Position numbers and translations under genes: made by a program | Source of the DNA: Actinopolyspora lacussalsi subsp. righensis | Lineage (GTDB): Bacteria; Actinomycetota; Actinomycetes; Mycobacteriales; Pseudonocardiaceae | Direction: 5' to 3' | Assembly (NCBI RefSeq): GCF_900116555.1 | Contig: NZ_FPAT01000012.1 | Span: 107,169 to 171,168, forward strand | Length of the DNA: 64,000 nt | In this document: positions 8,044 through 17,076 of the stretch, piece after piece | Layout: every line of letters begins with the position of its first letter | Position numbering within the stretch: the stretch's first letter is position 1 | Notes under the pieces: model-generated | Told to the model about the DNA's origin: nothing | Seen by the model: the letters and a program-made list of their open reading frames with translations, nothing else | Database searches by the model: none

Positions 8044-9126
8044 GTGTCCAAGGTTCTCGATGCCATTCCCGCCTCGGTACAACAACGTGCCCAGTCAGCC
8101 GTACTGCTGAGCCTGCTCCGGCTCCCGCGCCCGCTGCTGCGGCGCGTCGCCGGGCCGCCCACGCGGGTCGACGGCCAGGAACTGGCGCTGGAAGTACAAG
8201 CACTGCTGCGGTTGCAGGCACTGGCAGGTCAGGAACGCATGGCCGCCGACACTCCGGAGAAGGCCCGCGCGGGCATGGCGCAGGGCATCGAGGTCGTCCG
8301 CGGTGCGGGAGTTTCCGGGGTCCAGGTCAGCAAACGCACCGTGTCCGCGGGCTCGGGCGAGCTGCCCGCCAGGCTGTACCGCCCGGAGGGCCGCACCGAG
8401 CCGAGCACGTTGCTCGTCTTCTACCACGGCGGCGGTTGGGTCGTGGGTGATCTCGACACCCACGACGAGCTGTGCCGGTTCCTCGCCAAACACGCCGACA
8501 TCAGGGTGCTCTCGGTGGACTACCGGCTGGCGCCCGAACACCCCTTCCCCGCGGCGGCCGAGGACGCGGTCGACGCGTACCAGTACGTGCTGGAGAACGC
8601 CGAGGACCTCGGTTCCAGCGCCGACTCGATCGCGGTGGGCGGGGACAGCGCGGGAGGAAATCTGGCGGCCGTGGTCTCGCAGCACGCCACCGCGAACGGG
8701 CTCAAGAGCCCCGTGCTGCAGCTGCTGCTGTATCCGGCCACGGATGCGGGCACCCGGCGCCGCTCCCGCGAGCTGTTCGGGAACGGCTTCCTGCTCACCG
8801 ACGGGGACATGGACTGGTTCATGGACATGTACCAGCCCGAGGTCTCCGCACGGAGCGACCAGCGGCTCTCGGTACTGCGCAACGAGGACCTCACCGGGCT
8901 GGCACCCACGGTGCTGATCACGGCGGGCTTCGATCCGCTGCGGGACGAGGGCGAGGAGTACGGCAGGCGGCTGTCCGAGGCCGGTGTACCGGTCATCTCC
9001 CGCAGGTTCCCCGACCTCATCCACGGTTTCGCGAACCTGTTCGGAGCCAGCCCCAGGCTGCGGGAGGCGATGTTCGAGATCGTCGGAGAGCTGCGAGCCG
9101 GACTCTCCCTCCACTCCGGAGGTTAG
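8044..9126 (+). CDS. Alpha/beta hydrolase, hormone-sensitive-lipase type esterase
   Basis: This is a 360-residue esterase/lipase-like enzyme. The oxyanion motif HGGGWV is near residue 130, the nucleophile elbow GDSAGGN near 200, the acid in GFDPLRDEG near 298 and the catalytic His in LIHGFANLFG near 328. These are the hallmarks of family IV esterases. An N-terminal region of about 90 residues, rich in Leu and Gln, precedes the fold. It starts with GTG at 8044. No signal peptide is obvious, so it is probably cytoplasmic. Natural substrate unknown. Confidence 0.9.
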   Translation: MSKVLDAIPASVQQRAQSAVLLSLLRLPRPLLRRVAGPPTRVDGQELALEVQALLRLQALAGQERMAADTPEKARAGMAQGIEVVRGAGVSGVQVSKRTVSAGSGELPARLYRPEGRTEPSTLLVFYHGGGWVVGDLDTHDELCRFLAKHADIRVLSVDYRLAPEHPFPAAAEDAVDAYQYVLENAEDLGSSADSIAVGGDSAGGNLAAVVSQHATANGLKSPVLQLLLYPATDAGTRRRSRELFGNGFLLTDGDMDWFMDMYQPEVSARSDQRLSVLRNEDLTGLAPTVLITAGFDPLRDEGEEYGRRLSEAGVPVISRRFPDLIHGFANLFGASPRLREAMFEIVGELRAGLSLHSGG

Positions 9127-9147
9127 AGCTCCCGGGCGCGGCGTGCG

Positions 9148-9568
9148 TAGCTGGTCGCTCGGCGGAACCTCTCGTACGGCTCTCGCTGCGTTACTGGTTC
9201 GGCCGCTCTGGCGCGGTGGTCGGTTAGCCGGCACGTGAGTCGGCGCCTTGCGGCGTTGGGCCGGCTCTTGAGTAGCGACCTACGCGGCGAGCGGCCCGGC
9301 CTCGCGATGCATCCGACTCACGCACCGGGGACGATCCCGCTGCGTCGCTCATGGTCACTTCCCGAGGGGTGATACTGGGGCGTCGATTTCTCGCGAAATC
9401 GCCGGGCCATCGACGCAGGCCGCACTCCGACCACCCTCGCAGTCGGCACCGCCGCGGGTTCTCGCGTGCGGCTCTCGCGAGGACGGCCCCGACGTTGTGT
9501 AGATCGCTACCCGATGTCGGGGCACCGCAGCGAGAGCCGTGCGAGAGGTTCCGCCACGCGACCAACTA
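9148..9568. repeat. Composite intergenic repeat A with 43-bp inverted ends
   Basis: The segment 9148-9190 is the inverted complement of 9526-9568 with about four mismatches in 43; the core is GGCGGAACCTCTCG on the left and CGAGAGGTTCCGCC on the right. Inside are a block at 9222-9332 repeated at 33694-33803, the palindrome GATTTCTCGCGAAATC (9385-9400), and a block at 9416-9519 repeated near 25.4, 33.9 (inverted) and 39.4 kb. It fills the 462-bp gap between the esterase and the convergent regulator gene. No coding sequence is seen in it. Confidence 0.85.
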
Positions 9569-9588
9569 CGGAAAGCGAGCCGAACCAA

Positions 9589-12207
9589 TCACCTCAACAA
9601 GGAGCGGAGTTTCTCCAGCAGTTGCTGCCTGTCGGCGCAGTCCAGCCGCTGTTTGATCCGGCCGATGTGGTGCTCGACCGTCTTGGCCGAGATGAACAGC
9701 CGCTGGCCGACCTGCTTGTAGGTCATCCCGCCGAGCACCAGCTCGGCCACCTCCCGTTCCCTGTCGCTTAGCAGCTGCGCCTCACCACCCGCCGCGCCGA
9801 TGTCCCCACCGGTTCCGCTCGACTGCCGCTGCGAACGGTTCCCCTTCCCGCTCAGTCCACGCGCGCATTCCAGCAGGGCGGGCATCGCGTTCCGGTCGGT
9901 GGTGCGGATCGCCGCCTGTCCGGCAAGTCCGGCACCGTCCCAGGCGAGTCCGACCGCGTGCAGCGTCCGTGCCGCGCTTTCCACCTCCGCCGGGTCCACC
10001 TCGTTTTCGAGCACGCGCAACCACACCTCCCCCGCCGCGGCCAGCGCGGCGGCGAGCTGGTTGTGCCGCGCCGTACGTTCGAGCACGGCGGCGTGTTCGG
10101 CCGCCCGGTCGTACTCCTCGACCACGATGGCGGCCTGCATCTCGCGCCAGCGCAGCGGAGCCGCCCACAGCGGGGGGTCGCCGAGCGCCGCCAGCAGTTC
10201 GTGTGCCTGCCGCAGCTGCGGCAGCAGCCACTCGCCGTCCCGCAGTCTCGCGGTGGCCACGGCGAGTTCGCCCAGCGGAAGCAACGCGAACAGGTCCACC
10301 GGGTGTTCGGCCATCGCCCGACGTGCCCTGGTGCGTGCCTGCCCCAGCGCCGCCATGTCGTTGTCGCGGCTCGCGATACCCGCCTCGATCGCCACCGCGT
10401 GCAGTCGATCACGCGGGGCGAGCTCACCGGTGCTGGACAGCAGTGCGCCGAGCTCCCGCTTGGCCACCGTGGTGTCACCCCGCAGCAGCGGTAACCAGGT
10501 GGCGAGCAACCGGTGCCTGGTGCGGAACAGCGGACCGCCGCTGTCGGCCGTGACGGCCCGCCGCAGCACCGAATCGGCGACGTCGTGCTCCCCGCAGTGC
10601 AGCGCGACCGTGGCCGCGACGGCTGCCGGGGTGTCCGGGGTGAGCAGCCCCCCACCGACGGGCTCGGCCAACGAGGCGGCTCGGACCAGTGCGTTCAGCG
10701 CCTCCGAAGCCGTACCGCCGACCGACTCGTGCAGGCCGGAGGCGAGCTGGGTGCTCGCCCCGGACACCGAGGTGGGTGCTTCTTCGGCTTCGGTACGCAG
10801 CAGTTCGACGGCCTCGCCGAGCCTGCCGGTGCAGATGAGTCCGAGCACGGCGCAGGAACTGTCCCCCGGCCAGCGGACGTGGCGGGCGGACCAGCGGCAC
10901 AGCTCCGCGGCTCGTTCGGGCAGCCCGCGGTGTGTCAGCACCGCCGCCGCCACCTGGATGGCGGTGGCACGTTCGGAAGCGGTCTCGTCGGCTATCACCC
11001 GGTCGGCAAGGCGCAGCGCCTCGTCGAATCGTCCGGTCAGCGCGACCGCCCACGCCTTGCGGGCGGTGACCGAGGACGCGGGCAGACCGGTGGTCACGGC
11101 CGCGTCGAACATCCGAACCGCCACTTCCGGGGACTCGCCCACTTCCGAGGACTGGCCCATTTCCGAAGACTGGCTCAGTGCCTGGCCGCCCGCGGTGTCG
11201 AAGGCGGCTGCCAGCGTTTCGTCGCACGGCAGGACGGACTCGGTTCCCAGCAGCGGCCGCAGCAACGGCAGCACGGGGCCACCGCGGTCCAGTCGGACGC
11301 GCAGCAGCACGCGCAACACCGCCAGTCGTTCTTGCCAGTCGGTCAGTTCCAGCACGGCACGGGCGACCATGGGCGGGGGCGTGTCGGTGTCGTCCAGCAG
11401 ACCGGCGGAGCGCAGTGCCGCCACGGCGGTGGCGATCTCGGGGGATTCCTCGTCGAGCACGGTGGCCAGCAGCGCGGGATGTGGTTCGGCACCGACGGCG
11501 AGCGCGGTGAGGCAACCGCGCACGGTTCGGTCCAGTGCGGACAGTTCGTGGTCGAACCTGTCCAGTGCGGACCGCGGCAGGCGCTCCGCCCCACCGGCGG
11601 CGAGCTCACGTGGCTCCAGCGTTTCGAACGCGCGTCCCACAAGGGCGGGAACTCCGCCGGTGAACATCCGCAGCCGCTGCGCCGCCTCGGCGTCGCCCGG
11701 CGCCCCGGGGACCGTGCGGAGCACTTCGGCTATCTCGGTGACGCCGAGCTCGGGCAGGTCCACGACCGGTCTGCCCGTGGCGAAGCGTGCGCAGAGCCGC
11801 GCCAGTTCCTCCGGGAACGGCCAGGGACGGCAGGCCAGGATCACGCGTACCGGCCCGGCGACGGCCAGGGCCTCCACCTCGCGCAGTGTGGCGGGGTGCA
11901 GCAGGTGGGCGTCGTCGAGCAGCAGCGCGGCAGCGCCGGAGCGGATCTCCGCCGGGTCGAAGTCGGCCGATTCACGCACCGTGGCGCCCACTTCGCGGTA
12001 GGTGCGGGCGAGCAGGTTCAGCAGACTCGTCTTGCCGTACCCGCCGGGACCACGCACCACAGCGGTGAGGGGTTTGTTCGGGTTGGCGGCTATCTCCTTC
12101 CGCAGGCGCGTGGCCTCGCGGTGTTGTGCGACCTCCCACAGCCGGGCTGCTGAACCCGCGTCCGGCGCGGGCCGTGTGGCGCTGGGGTGATTCACGAGCG
12201 GTCCCAA
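9589..12207 (-). CDS. iniR: LuxR-type regulator with AAA ATPase domain, IniR-like
   Basis: This is a large 872-residue regulator of the LAL architecture. Walker A GPGGYGKTS is near residues 53-61 and Walker B AALLLDDAHLL near 95. A long TPR-like helical middle follows, then a C-terminal LuxR HTH (LSDREREVAELVLGGMTY to VEHHIGRIKQRL). It lies next to an Hsp70-like gene and divergently from iniB-iniA-iniC, the same arrangement as iniR upstream of iniBAC in mycobacteria. It is therefore the probable activator of that operon; the trehalose ligand known for mycobacterial IniR is not deducible here. The first codon is TTG at 12207, but the GTG at 12195 is a plausible alternative. Confidence 0.8.
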   Translation of the reverse strand: MGPLVNHPSATRPAPDAGSAARLWEVAQHREATRLRKEIAANPNKPLTAVVRGPGGYGKTSLLNLLARTYREVGATVRESADFDPAEIRSGAAALLLDDAHLLHPATLREVEALAVAGPVRVILACRPWPFPEELARLCARFATGRPVVDLPELGVTEIAEVLRTVPGAPGDAEAAQRLRMFTGGVPALVGRAFETLEPRELAAGGAERLPRSALDRFDHELSALDRTVRGCLTALAVGAEPHPALLATVLDEESPEIATAVAALRSAGLLDDTDTPPPMVARAVLELTDWQERLAVLRVLLRVRLDRGGPVLPLLRPLLGTESVLPCDETLAAAFDTAGGQALSQSSEMGQSSEVGESPEVAVRMFDAAVTTGLPASSVTARKAWAVALTGRFDEALRLADRVIADETASERATAIQVAAAVLTHRGLPERAAELCRWSARHVRWPGDSSCAVLGLICTGRLGEAVELLRTEAEEAPTSVSGASTQLASGLHESVGGTASEALNALVRAASLAEPVGGGLLTPDTPAAVAATVALHCGEHDVADSVLRRAVTADSGGPLFRTRHRLLATWLPLLRGDTTVAKRELGALLSSTGELAPRDRLHAVAIEAGIASRDNDMAALGQARTRARRAMAEHPVDLFALLPLGELAVATARLRDGEWLLPQLRQAHELLAALGDPPLWAAPLRWREMQAAIVVEEYDRAAEHAAVLERTARHNQLAAALAAAGEVWLRVLENEVDPAEVESAARTLHAVGLAWDGAGLAGQAAIRTTDRNAMPALLECARGLSGKGNRSQRQSSGTGGDIGAAGGEAQLLSDREREVAELVLGGMTYKQVGQRLFISAKTVEHHIGRIKQRLDCADRQQLLEKLRSLLR

Positions 12208-12273
12208 TCGGTGAGCGGTGTTCGGTGGGCGCGGCGGAACGGCTTCGCCCTGGAGAGGCCGGATCTCGACCTG

Positions 12274-13746
12274 TCACAGCAAGCCGGGTAACGCGGGCTG
12301 TTGCCCGCCGAATCCCTGTACGAAGGTCATTACCAACCCGAGAATGATCAAAATTGCCGCGAGCGACAATTTGACGATCTTAAACACTTTCCGTTTCGGG
12401 GGAGGTTCGATGTGCATCGGTTCGACTTCCACCGGCGGTCGGAGCGGCCGGGCCGAACGGTCCGGGACGGCCTCGGACTCGTCCCCTCCCCGATCGTCCA
12501 GCGGGTCGTAGCCGTACTCGACGGCCTCGTTCTCGATGGAGTCCTCCACTCGCAGCAGCACGCTGGTCTCGGCTCGCGCGGCGGCGCGGTCGGTGGCCGC
12601 GGCGAGCACCTCGGCCGCACGGCACGCCGCTCCGCGTGCCGCCACCAGCTCGGGGAAGCCGTCGACGCGTACCGGTACCGCCTCGGCGTCCCTGCCCGGG
12701 AGTTGCTCGCGAAGACGCTGCCGCACCAGCTCGTGCAGCAGCGGTGTGTGTGCCGGACCACCGGCCAGCACCACCGCTTCCAGCTCGCCCGGGCTGAGGG
12801 AGGCGGACTGCACCGCCTGCGAGAGCTTCTCGGGAAGCAGTTCCAGGTGCGGCCGGGCGAGTTGCTCGTAGCGAACCCGCGCGAGCAGGATCTCCCGGGA
12901 GAACCGGGGCAGCACCACGCTCACCCCGGCCGTGTCCCTGGTGGACAGTTCCTCCCTGGCGCGGGTGCATTCCTCCCGTATTCGGGCGACCGTCGCGCGG
13001 TTGCGGGGATCGGTGGGGTCCAGTTCGGACAGCGCTCCGCCCAGTTCGTCGCGTAGTTGTCCGACGATCAGGTCGTCGAGATCACGACCCGCCGGGCGGG
13101 GGCCGTACACCGTGACGCCGCGAAGTTCCAGTTCGGCACCGTGCTCGCCCACTCCCTCGTCCTGCCGGTGCGACTCGCGTCTGCGCAGCACGGTGGCATC
13201 GGCACCGCTGCCGCCCACGTTGCCGACGACTATCGACGCGCCCGCGGAGACCGGCTGTCTGGCGATGTAGTCGGTGGCCACCGCGAGCGGTTCCGGCAGC
13301 AGGGTCACATCGGTGAGGCCGAGTTCGGCCAGCGCACGCCGCAGCAGGTGGGTCCGGTGCGTTCCCCACGTGGCGCTGTGCGACACGGCGATGTGCTCGG
13401 CGGGGCCACCGTGCCTGCTCGCCACTTGGTCGGCCACCCACTCCACCATGCCCGCGGCCAGGCGATGGGCGGCCACGAGTTCACCTCCGAGCGGCAGCGG
13501 GGTGTCCTCACCGAGTTCCGCGACGAAATCGGTACTCACCCATTCGGGAGATTCGGCCGCTCTGCTCGCGGCGGCCTCGCCCGCCAAGCGGGAGCCGTCC
13601 GGCAATCGACCCAGTGCGGTGGGAACCGCCGCACGGGAGTGGCCCAACGGGAACGGCGCGGCGGGTGCCCACCGCCCACCGTCACGCGCGACGACCGCCG
13701 CCGAAGTACTGGTCGCGCCCAGATGAACCCCGAGAACGTAAGGCAT
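12274..13746 (-). CDS. Hsp70-like protein with C-terminal membrane anchor
   Basis: This is a 490-residue actin-fold ATPase. It has the phosphate-1 motif LGVHLGATSTSAAVV at the N terminus, IVVGNVGGSGADATV in the middle and VVLAGGPAHTPLL near residue 325, as in DnaK-type ATPase domains. There is no normal substrate-binding domain. An acidic linker leads to one hydrophobic helix (LSLAAILIILGLVMTFV) near the C terminus, so the protein is probably tethered to the membrane with its ATPase domain in the cytoplasm. ATG at 13746, with GGAAGGG upstream. It shares an intergenic region with iniB and is placed for a joint role with the Ini dynamins. Confidence 0.82.
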   Translation of the reverse strand: MPYVLGVHLGATSTSAAVVARDGGRWAPAAPFPLGHSRAAVPTALGRLPDGSRLAGEAAASRAAESPEWVSTDFVAELGEDTPLPLGGELVAAHRLAAGMVEWVADQVASRHGGPAEHIAVSHSATWGTHRTHLLRRALAELGLTDVTLLPEPLAVATDYIARQPVSAGASIVVGNVGGSGADATVLRRRESHRQDEGVGEHGAELELRGVTVYGPRPAGRDLDDLIVGQLRDELGGALSELDPTDPRNRATVARIREECTRAREELSTRDTAGVSVVLPRFSREILLARVRYEQLARPHLELLPEKLSQAVQSASLSPGELEAVVLAGGPAHTPLLHELVRQRLREQLPGRDAEAVPVRVDGFPELVAARGAACRAAEVLAAATDRAAARAETSVLLRVEDSIENEAVEYGYDPLDDRGGDESEAVPDRSARPLRPPVEVEPMHIEPPPKRKVFKIVKLSLAAILIILGLVMTFVQGFGGQQPALPGLL

Positions 13747-14061
13747 GCCATCCCTTCCGGCCTACCTGGTTGGACTTGCTTTGCCACAGGGCTTTGCCAC
13801 AGGGCGATCGCGCGGGGTTCGTCCGGTAAGCCCGCCGGTCCAACCTAGCGTGGACTCGATTACGCAAAGATGTGACCCGCTCCATTGATCCCCTAACGAG
13901 TGACACACCAAAGTCCCCCTAACAGGTTCATCAATAACTAGGAGTGGCTCCCGATGGGTAGGGGCCGCCAGCCACGTAGCTTCTTCAATCAGGAGCGGGG
14001 ACACCGATTCCCTCGCCCGGCTTGAGAAGACCTACGGCTTGAGTTCAGGAGAACGCCAGCG
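13747..14061. promoter_or_regulatory. Divergent control region between the Hsp70-like gene and iniB
   Basis: This 315-bp region has no gene. Two direct copies of CCCCTAAC occur at 13890-13897 and 13916-13923, 26 bp apart, in a locally AT-richer stretch that would suit an activator site. Closer to iniB, GTGGCT and AGCCAC near 13945-13977 could form a hairpin in the iniB leader. AGGAG lies ten bases before the iniB ATG. Assignment of IniR binding here is inference only. Confidence 0.45.
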
Positions 14062-15036
14062 ATGCCGAACGCACAGCCGGAACAGGCCGACGGGCGAGAC
14101 GGTGCCCGGTTATCCACCTCGGGGACGGACACTCGAACAACGGCCACGCCGGAACAACCGACACTGCAGGAGTTCCTGACACGTCTGGTCGGCAATCCGG
14201 AAGCGCGTTCGGCTTTCGACGCCGATCCGCGTGGCGCGCTGGAGAGTGCCGGCCTCGGAGAGCTGAACGCGACACAGGTGCTGCACGCCTCGTCGCTGGT
14301 GCTGGACTACGCACCCGCCGAGCTCGTGACCGACTACGGACGCACGGTGCAACCCGGCATCGACACGTTCGCCGCGAGCACGCAGCACGTCGCGATCAAC
14401 CAACTCGATCCCGCACAAGTTCCAGAGCCGCAGGAAGCGACGGATACGAACATGAGCCTGTTGGACAACGACAACTCCGCGAGCCCGAACTACTCCTCCG
14501 ACGGCGACGTCGACAGGGAGATGGAGCAGAACATCGACATCGACAACCAGGACTCGCAGAACCTGGTCAACGTGCACGACGTCGTCAGCGGCAACGACGT
14601 CGCCAGCGGCAACGACGTCGCCAGCGGCAACGAGGTCGCGGGCAACGCTGTCGGCGCCGTGGGCAACACCGTCGGCGCGGTCGGCAACACCGTCGGCGGT
14701 GTGGACGACACCGTTGACAACACGGTGAACACGGTCGGCGGCACCGCCAACGGCGCGGTCGGCGAAGCCACCGACACAGTGGACGGCACCGTGGACACCG
14801 GTGTCGACGTGGCCGTGGGCGCCGCCGACACCGCACTGGACACCACGGGCGACCTCCCGGTCGACGACGTGACGAGCACGGTCGAGGGCGTGGCCGGTGA
14901 CGCCACCGGCGGCGTGGCCTCCGAGGATGCCGCGGGCACTCTGGACGGCGCCACCGGTGCCGTCGGCGGCACCGTGGGCCAGGCCGAGGACGTCGTCGGG
15001 GGCGTTACCTCGGACCTGCCGCTCGACCTGATGTGA
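14062..15036 (+). CDS. iniB: IniB-like protein with tandem Val/Gly/Asn repeats
   Basis: This is a 324-residue acidic protein. Residues 33-85 form an IniB N-terminal-like domain (LQEFLTRLVGNPEARSAF and GLGELNATQVLHASSL). An Asp/Asn-rich linker follows, then short tandem repeats (SGNDVASGNDVA; VGNTVGAVGNTVG; many VDGTVD units) running to the C terminus. Mycobacterial IniB has a similar domain followed by Gly/Ala-rich repeats and is induced by cell-wall inhibitors; its function is poorly known. ATG at 14062. It is the first gene of the iniBAC-like set and is followed by a hairpin. Confidence 0.85.
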   Translation: MPNAQPEQADGRDGARLSTSGTDTRTTATPEQPTLQEFLTRLVGNPEARSAFDADPRGALESAGLGELNATQVLHASSLVLDYAPAELVTDYGRTVQPGIDTFAASTQHVAINQLDPAQVPEPQEATDTNMSLLDNDNSASPNYSSDGDVDREMEQNIDIDNQDSQNLVNVHDVVSGNDVASGNDVASGNEVAGNAVGAVGNTVGAVGNTVGGVDDTVDNTVNTVGGTANGAVGEATDTVDGTVDTGVDVAVGAADTALDTTGDLPVDDVTSTVEGVAGDATGGVASEDAAGTLDGATGAVGGTVGQAEDVVGGVTSDLPLDLM

Positions 15037-15104
15037 GCCGGCGGCGCTGATGCGAGCCGACGGCGCTGCCGTCGAACGTGCTCTTACCTGAGCGGGCGGA
15101 CGCG

Positions 15105-15142
15105 CCGGGGATCCGTATGCCCCTCTCTCCACGGATCCCCGG
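15105..15142. terminator. Hairpin between iniB and iniA
   Basis: CCGGGGATCCGT at 15105-15116 pairs perfectly with ACGGATCCCCGG at 15131-15142 around a 14-base pyrimidine-rich loop. It could terminate or attenuate read-through from iniB, so iniA may also have its own promoter. Confidence 0.6.
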
Positions 15143-15243
15143 TGGTTCGATCGCCGCCGCGTCCGCGCTTCGCGGCGGCGATTCCGCTCCCGGGTAACGC
15201 ACGGACCGACACGACTACGTTGTCCGCCTTCACCTCCGATCGT

Positions 15244-17076
15244 GTGCACGTGCACAATCCCATCGTGATCGAAACGGCACTCGTGGAACTCCTCGACAGC
15301 GCGGAAGCGGAATGCGCCGAAGCCGGAAGAACGGATCTGGGAAACCGACTACGACGGATCCGCAACCGGGTGCTCGATCCCGACCAGCTCGTCCTGGTGG
15401 TGGGCGAGCCCGACCAGGGCAAGAGCGAACTGATCAACTCACTGGTCAACGCCCCGGTGTGCGGCAGCGGTGAGAACGTCAGCACGAGCGTGCCCAGCCT
15501 GGTGAGGCACTCGGACGAACCGACGGCACAGCTCGTCGAGCAGGAGACGGCGCGGAGCCCGGTGGGCGGTAACCGCTCCCGAGTACCCATCGAGTCACTG
15601 GGCGAGGAGCTGGAACGCGCGCTGGTGGCCGGGCACCGGGTGGGCCGAACCGAGATCGGAGTCCCCCGCGCCCTGCTGGAGAACGGACTCGCGCTGATGG
15701 ACACGCCCGCCGTGGGCGGAGTCACCAACTCGTTGGGCTCGGTCACCGAGGAAGCGGTCGCCGAAGCGGACGCGCTGCTCATGGTCTCCGACGCCACCCA
15801 GGAACTGACCACCAACGAGTTGAACTTCCTGCGACGCGCGACCGCGTTGTGCCCCAACGTGGCACTGGTCCAACCCAAGACCGACGTGGTGCCGGAGTGG
15901 CGGCACATCGTCGAGCTCAACCGCAAGCACCTGTCCAACGCGGGCATCGCGGGCAGGATCTTCCCCGTGTCGGCCCGCATCCGCGCACTGGCCACCCGTG
16001 ACAAGAGCAAGGACCTCAACACCGAGTCCGGGTTTCCCGCGCTGCTGGACTACCTGCGCAAGGAGATGGCCGGGGCGCACGAACAGCTGACCCGCAAGCT
16101 GGTCGCCCACAACGTCACGGACTCGATCGACACGATCACCGGCGAGCTGCGGGAGGAACTCGGCAATCAGAGCCCGCGCACCGCCACCGAGACGCTGTTG
16201 GAACTGGAGACGGCACAACGTCGTGCCGAGGACCTCAAACGACTGTCCGGGCGCTGGCAGAAAACCCTGTCCGACGGGGTGCAGGAGCTCTACTCCGACA
16301 TCGAGTACGACTTCCGGGAACGAAGCTGGGCGGTACTGCACCAGGCGAACGAGACCCTGGACGAGGCCGACCCGAGCACCAACTGGGACGAGTTCGAGGC
16401 ATGGCTCCGTGACAGCCTGAACACGGCGATCGCCGAGACCTTCGACTGGCTGGACCGGCGGCGGGAGCGGATCACCGAGCAGGTGGCCGACGAACTGCTG
16501 CGGGAACAGGTGCGGACGCTGCCGAGCAGCGACGCCATCCCCGTTCCGGATCCGCTGTCTCGAGTCCCCGCCCCGAAGGCACCGAAGAACGCGGGCTACC
16601 CGCGCAGGGACCAGATGCTGACCGGACTGCGCGGTTCCTACGGCGGGGTGCTGATGTTCGGCCTGATGACGAGCATGGCCGGGCTGCCGCTGATGAACGT
16701 GATCTCCATCTCCGCGGGACTGCTGCTGGGCAGCAAGAGCCTCAACGAGGAGAAGGACACGCGGCTCAAGCGCAGGCAGACCGAGGCACGCGCCGCGGTG
16801 CAGCGCTATGTCGAGCACGTGGTCTTCCAGGTGAACAAGGAGGCCCGCGACGCCATCCGGAACACGCACCAGACGCTGCACGACCACTGCAACCGGATCA
16901 CCGAACAGGCACAGATCCGGATCAGCCGCTCTATCCAGGAGACCAAACGGATGGCCGAACAGAGCGCGGTGGATCGCGACGCCCGGGCCAGGGAGATCAA
17001 GAAGAAACTGGAGGAGCTCGGCACACTGCGCAAACGGGCGGGATCGCTGACGTCCAACCGGATAGCGGCCGCATGA
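15244..17076 (+). CDS. iniA: Dynamin-like GTPase IniA
   Basis: This is a bacterial dynamin-family membrane-remodelling GTPase of about 610 residues. The P-loop GEPDQGKS is at residues 54-61, the G3-like motif MDTPAVGG follows, and QPKTDV serves as the nucleotide-specificity motif. A conserved hydrophobic lipid-contacting segment (GSYGGVLMFGLMTSMAG to LNEEK, about residues 460-500) closely matches the mycobacterial IniA pattern RGSYGGVVMIGM. Coiled-coil helices end the protein. The start is uncertain: GTG 15244 or GTG 15265, neither with a strong ribosome binding site. It overlaps iniC by 4 bp. By family it repairs or stabilises membrane under cell-wall stress. Confidence 0.9.
   Translation: MHVHNPIVIETALVELLDSAEAECAEAGRTDLGNRLRRIRNRVLDPDQLVLVVGEPDQGKSELINSLVNAPVCGSGENVSTSVPSLVRHSDEPTAQLVEQETARSPVGGNRSRVPIESLGEELERALVAGHRVGRTEIGVPRALLENGLALMDTPAVGGVTNSLGSVTEEAVAEADALLMVSDATQELTTNELNFLRRATALCPNVALVQPKTDVVPEWRHIVELNRKHLSNAGIAGRIFPVSARIRALATRDKSKDLNTESGFPALLDYLRKEMAGAHEQLTRKLVAHNVTDSIDTITGELREELGNQSPRTATETLLELETAQRRAEDLKRLSGRWQKTLSDGVQELYSDIEYDFRERSWAVLHQANETLDEADPSTNWDEFEAWLRDSLNTAIAETFDWLDRRRERITEQVADELLREQVRTLPSSDAIPVPDPLSRVPAPKAPKNAGYPRRDQMLTGLRGSYGGVLMFGLMTSMAGLPLMNVISISAGLLLGSKSLNEEKDTRLKRRQTEARAAVQRYVEHVVFQVNKEARDAIRNTHQTLHDHCNRITEQAQIRISRSIQETKRMAEQSAVDRDARAREIKKKLEELGTLRKRAGSLTSNRIAAA

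Noticed and set aside
9800..12153. Two long rightward frames opposite the IniR-like gene
   Set aside because: The leftward frame has Walker motifs and a LuxR HTH; the others are low-complexity shadows.
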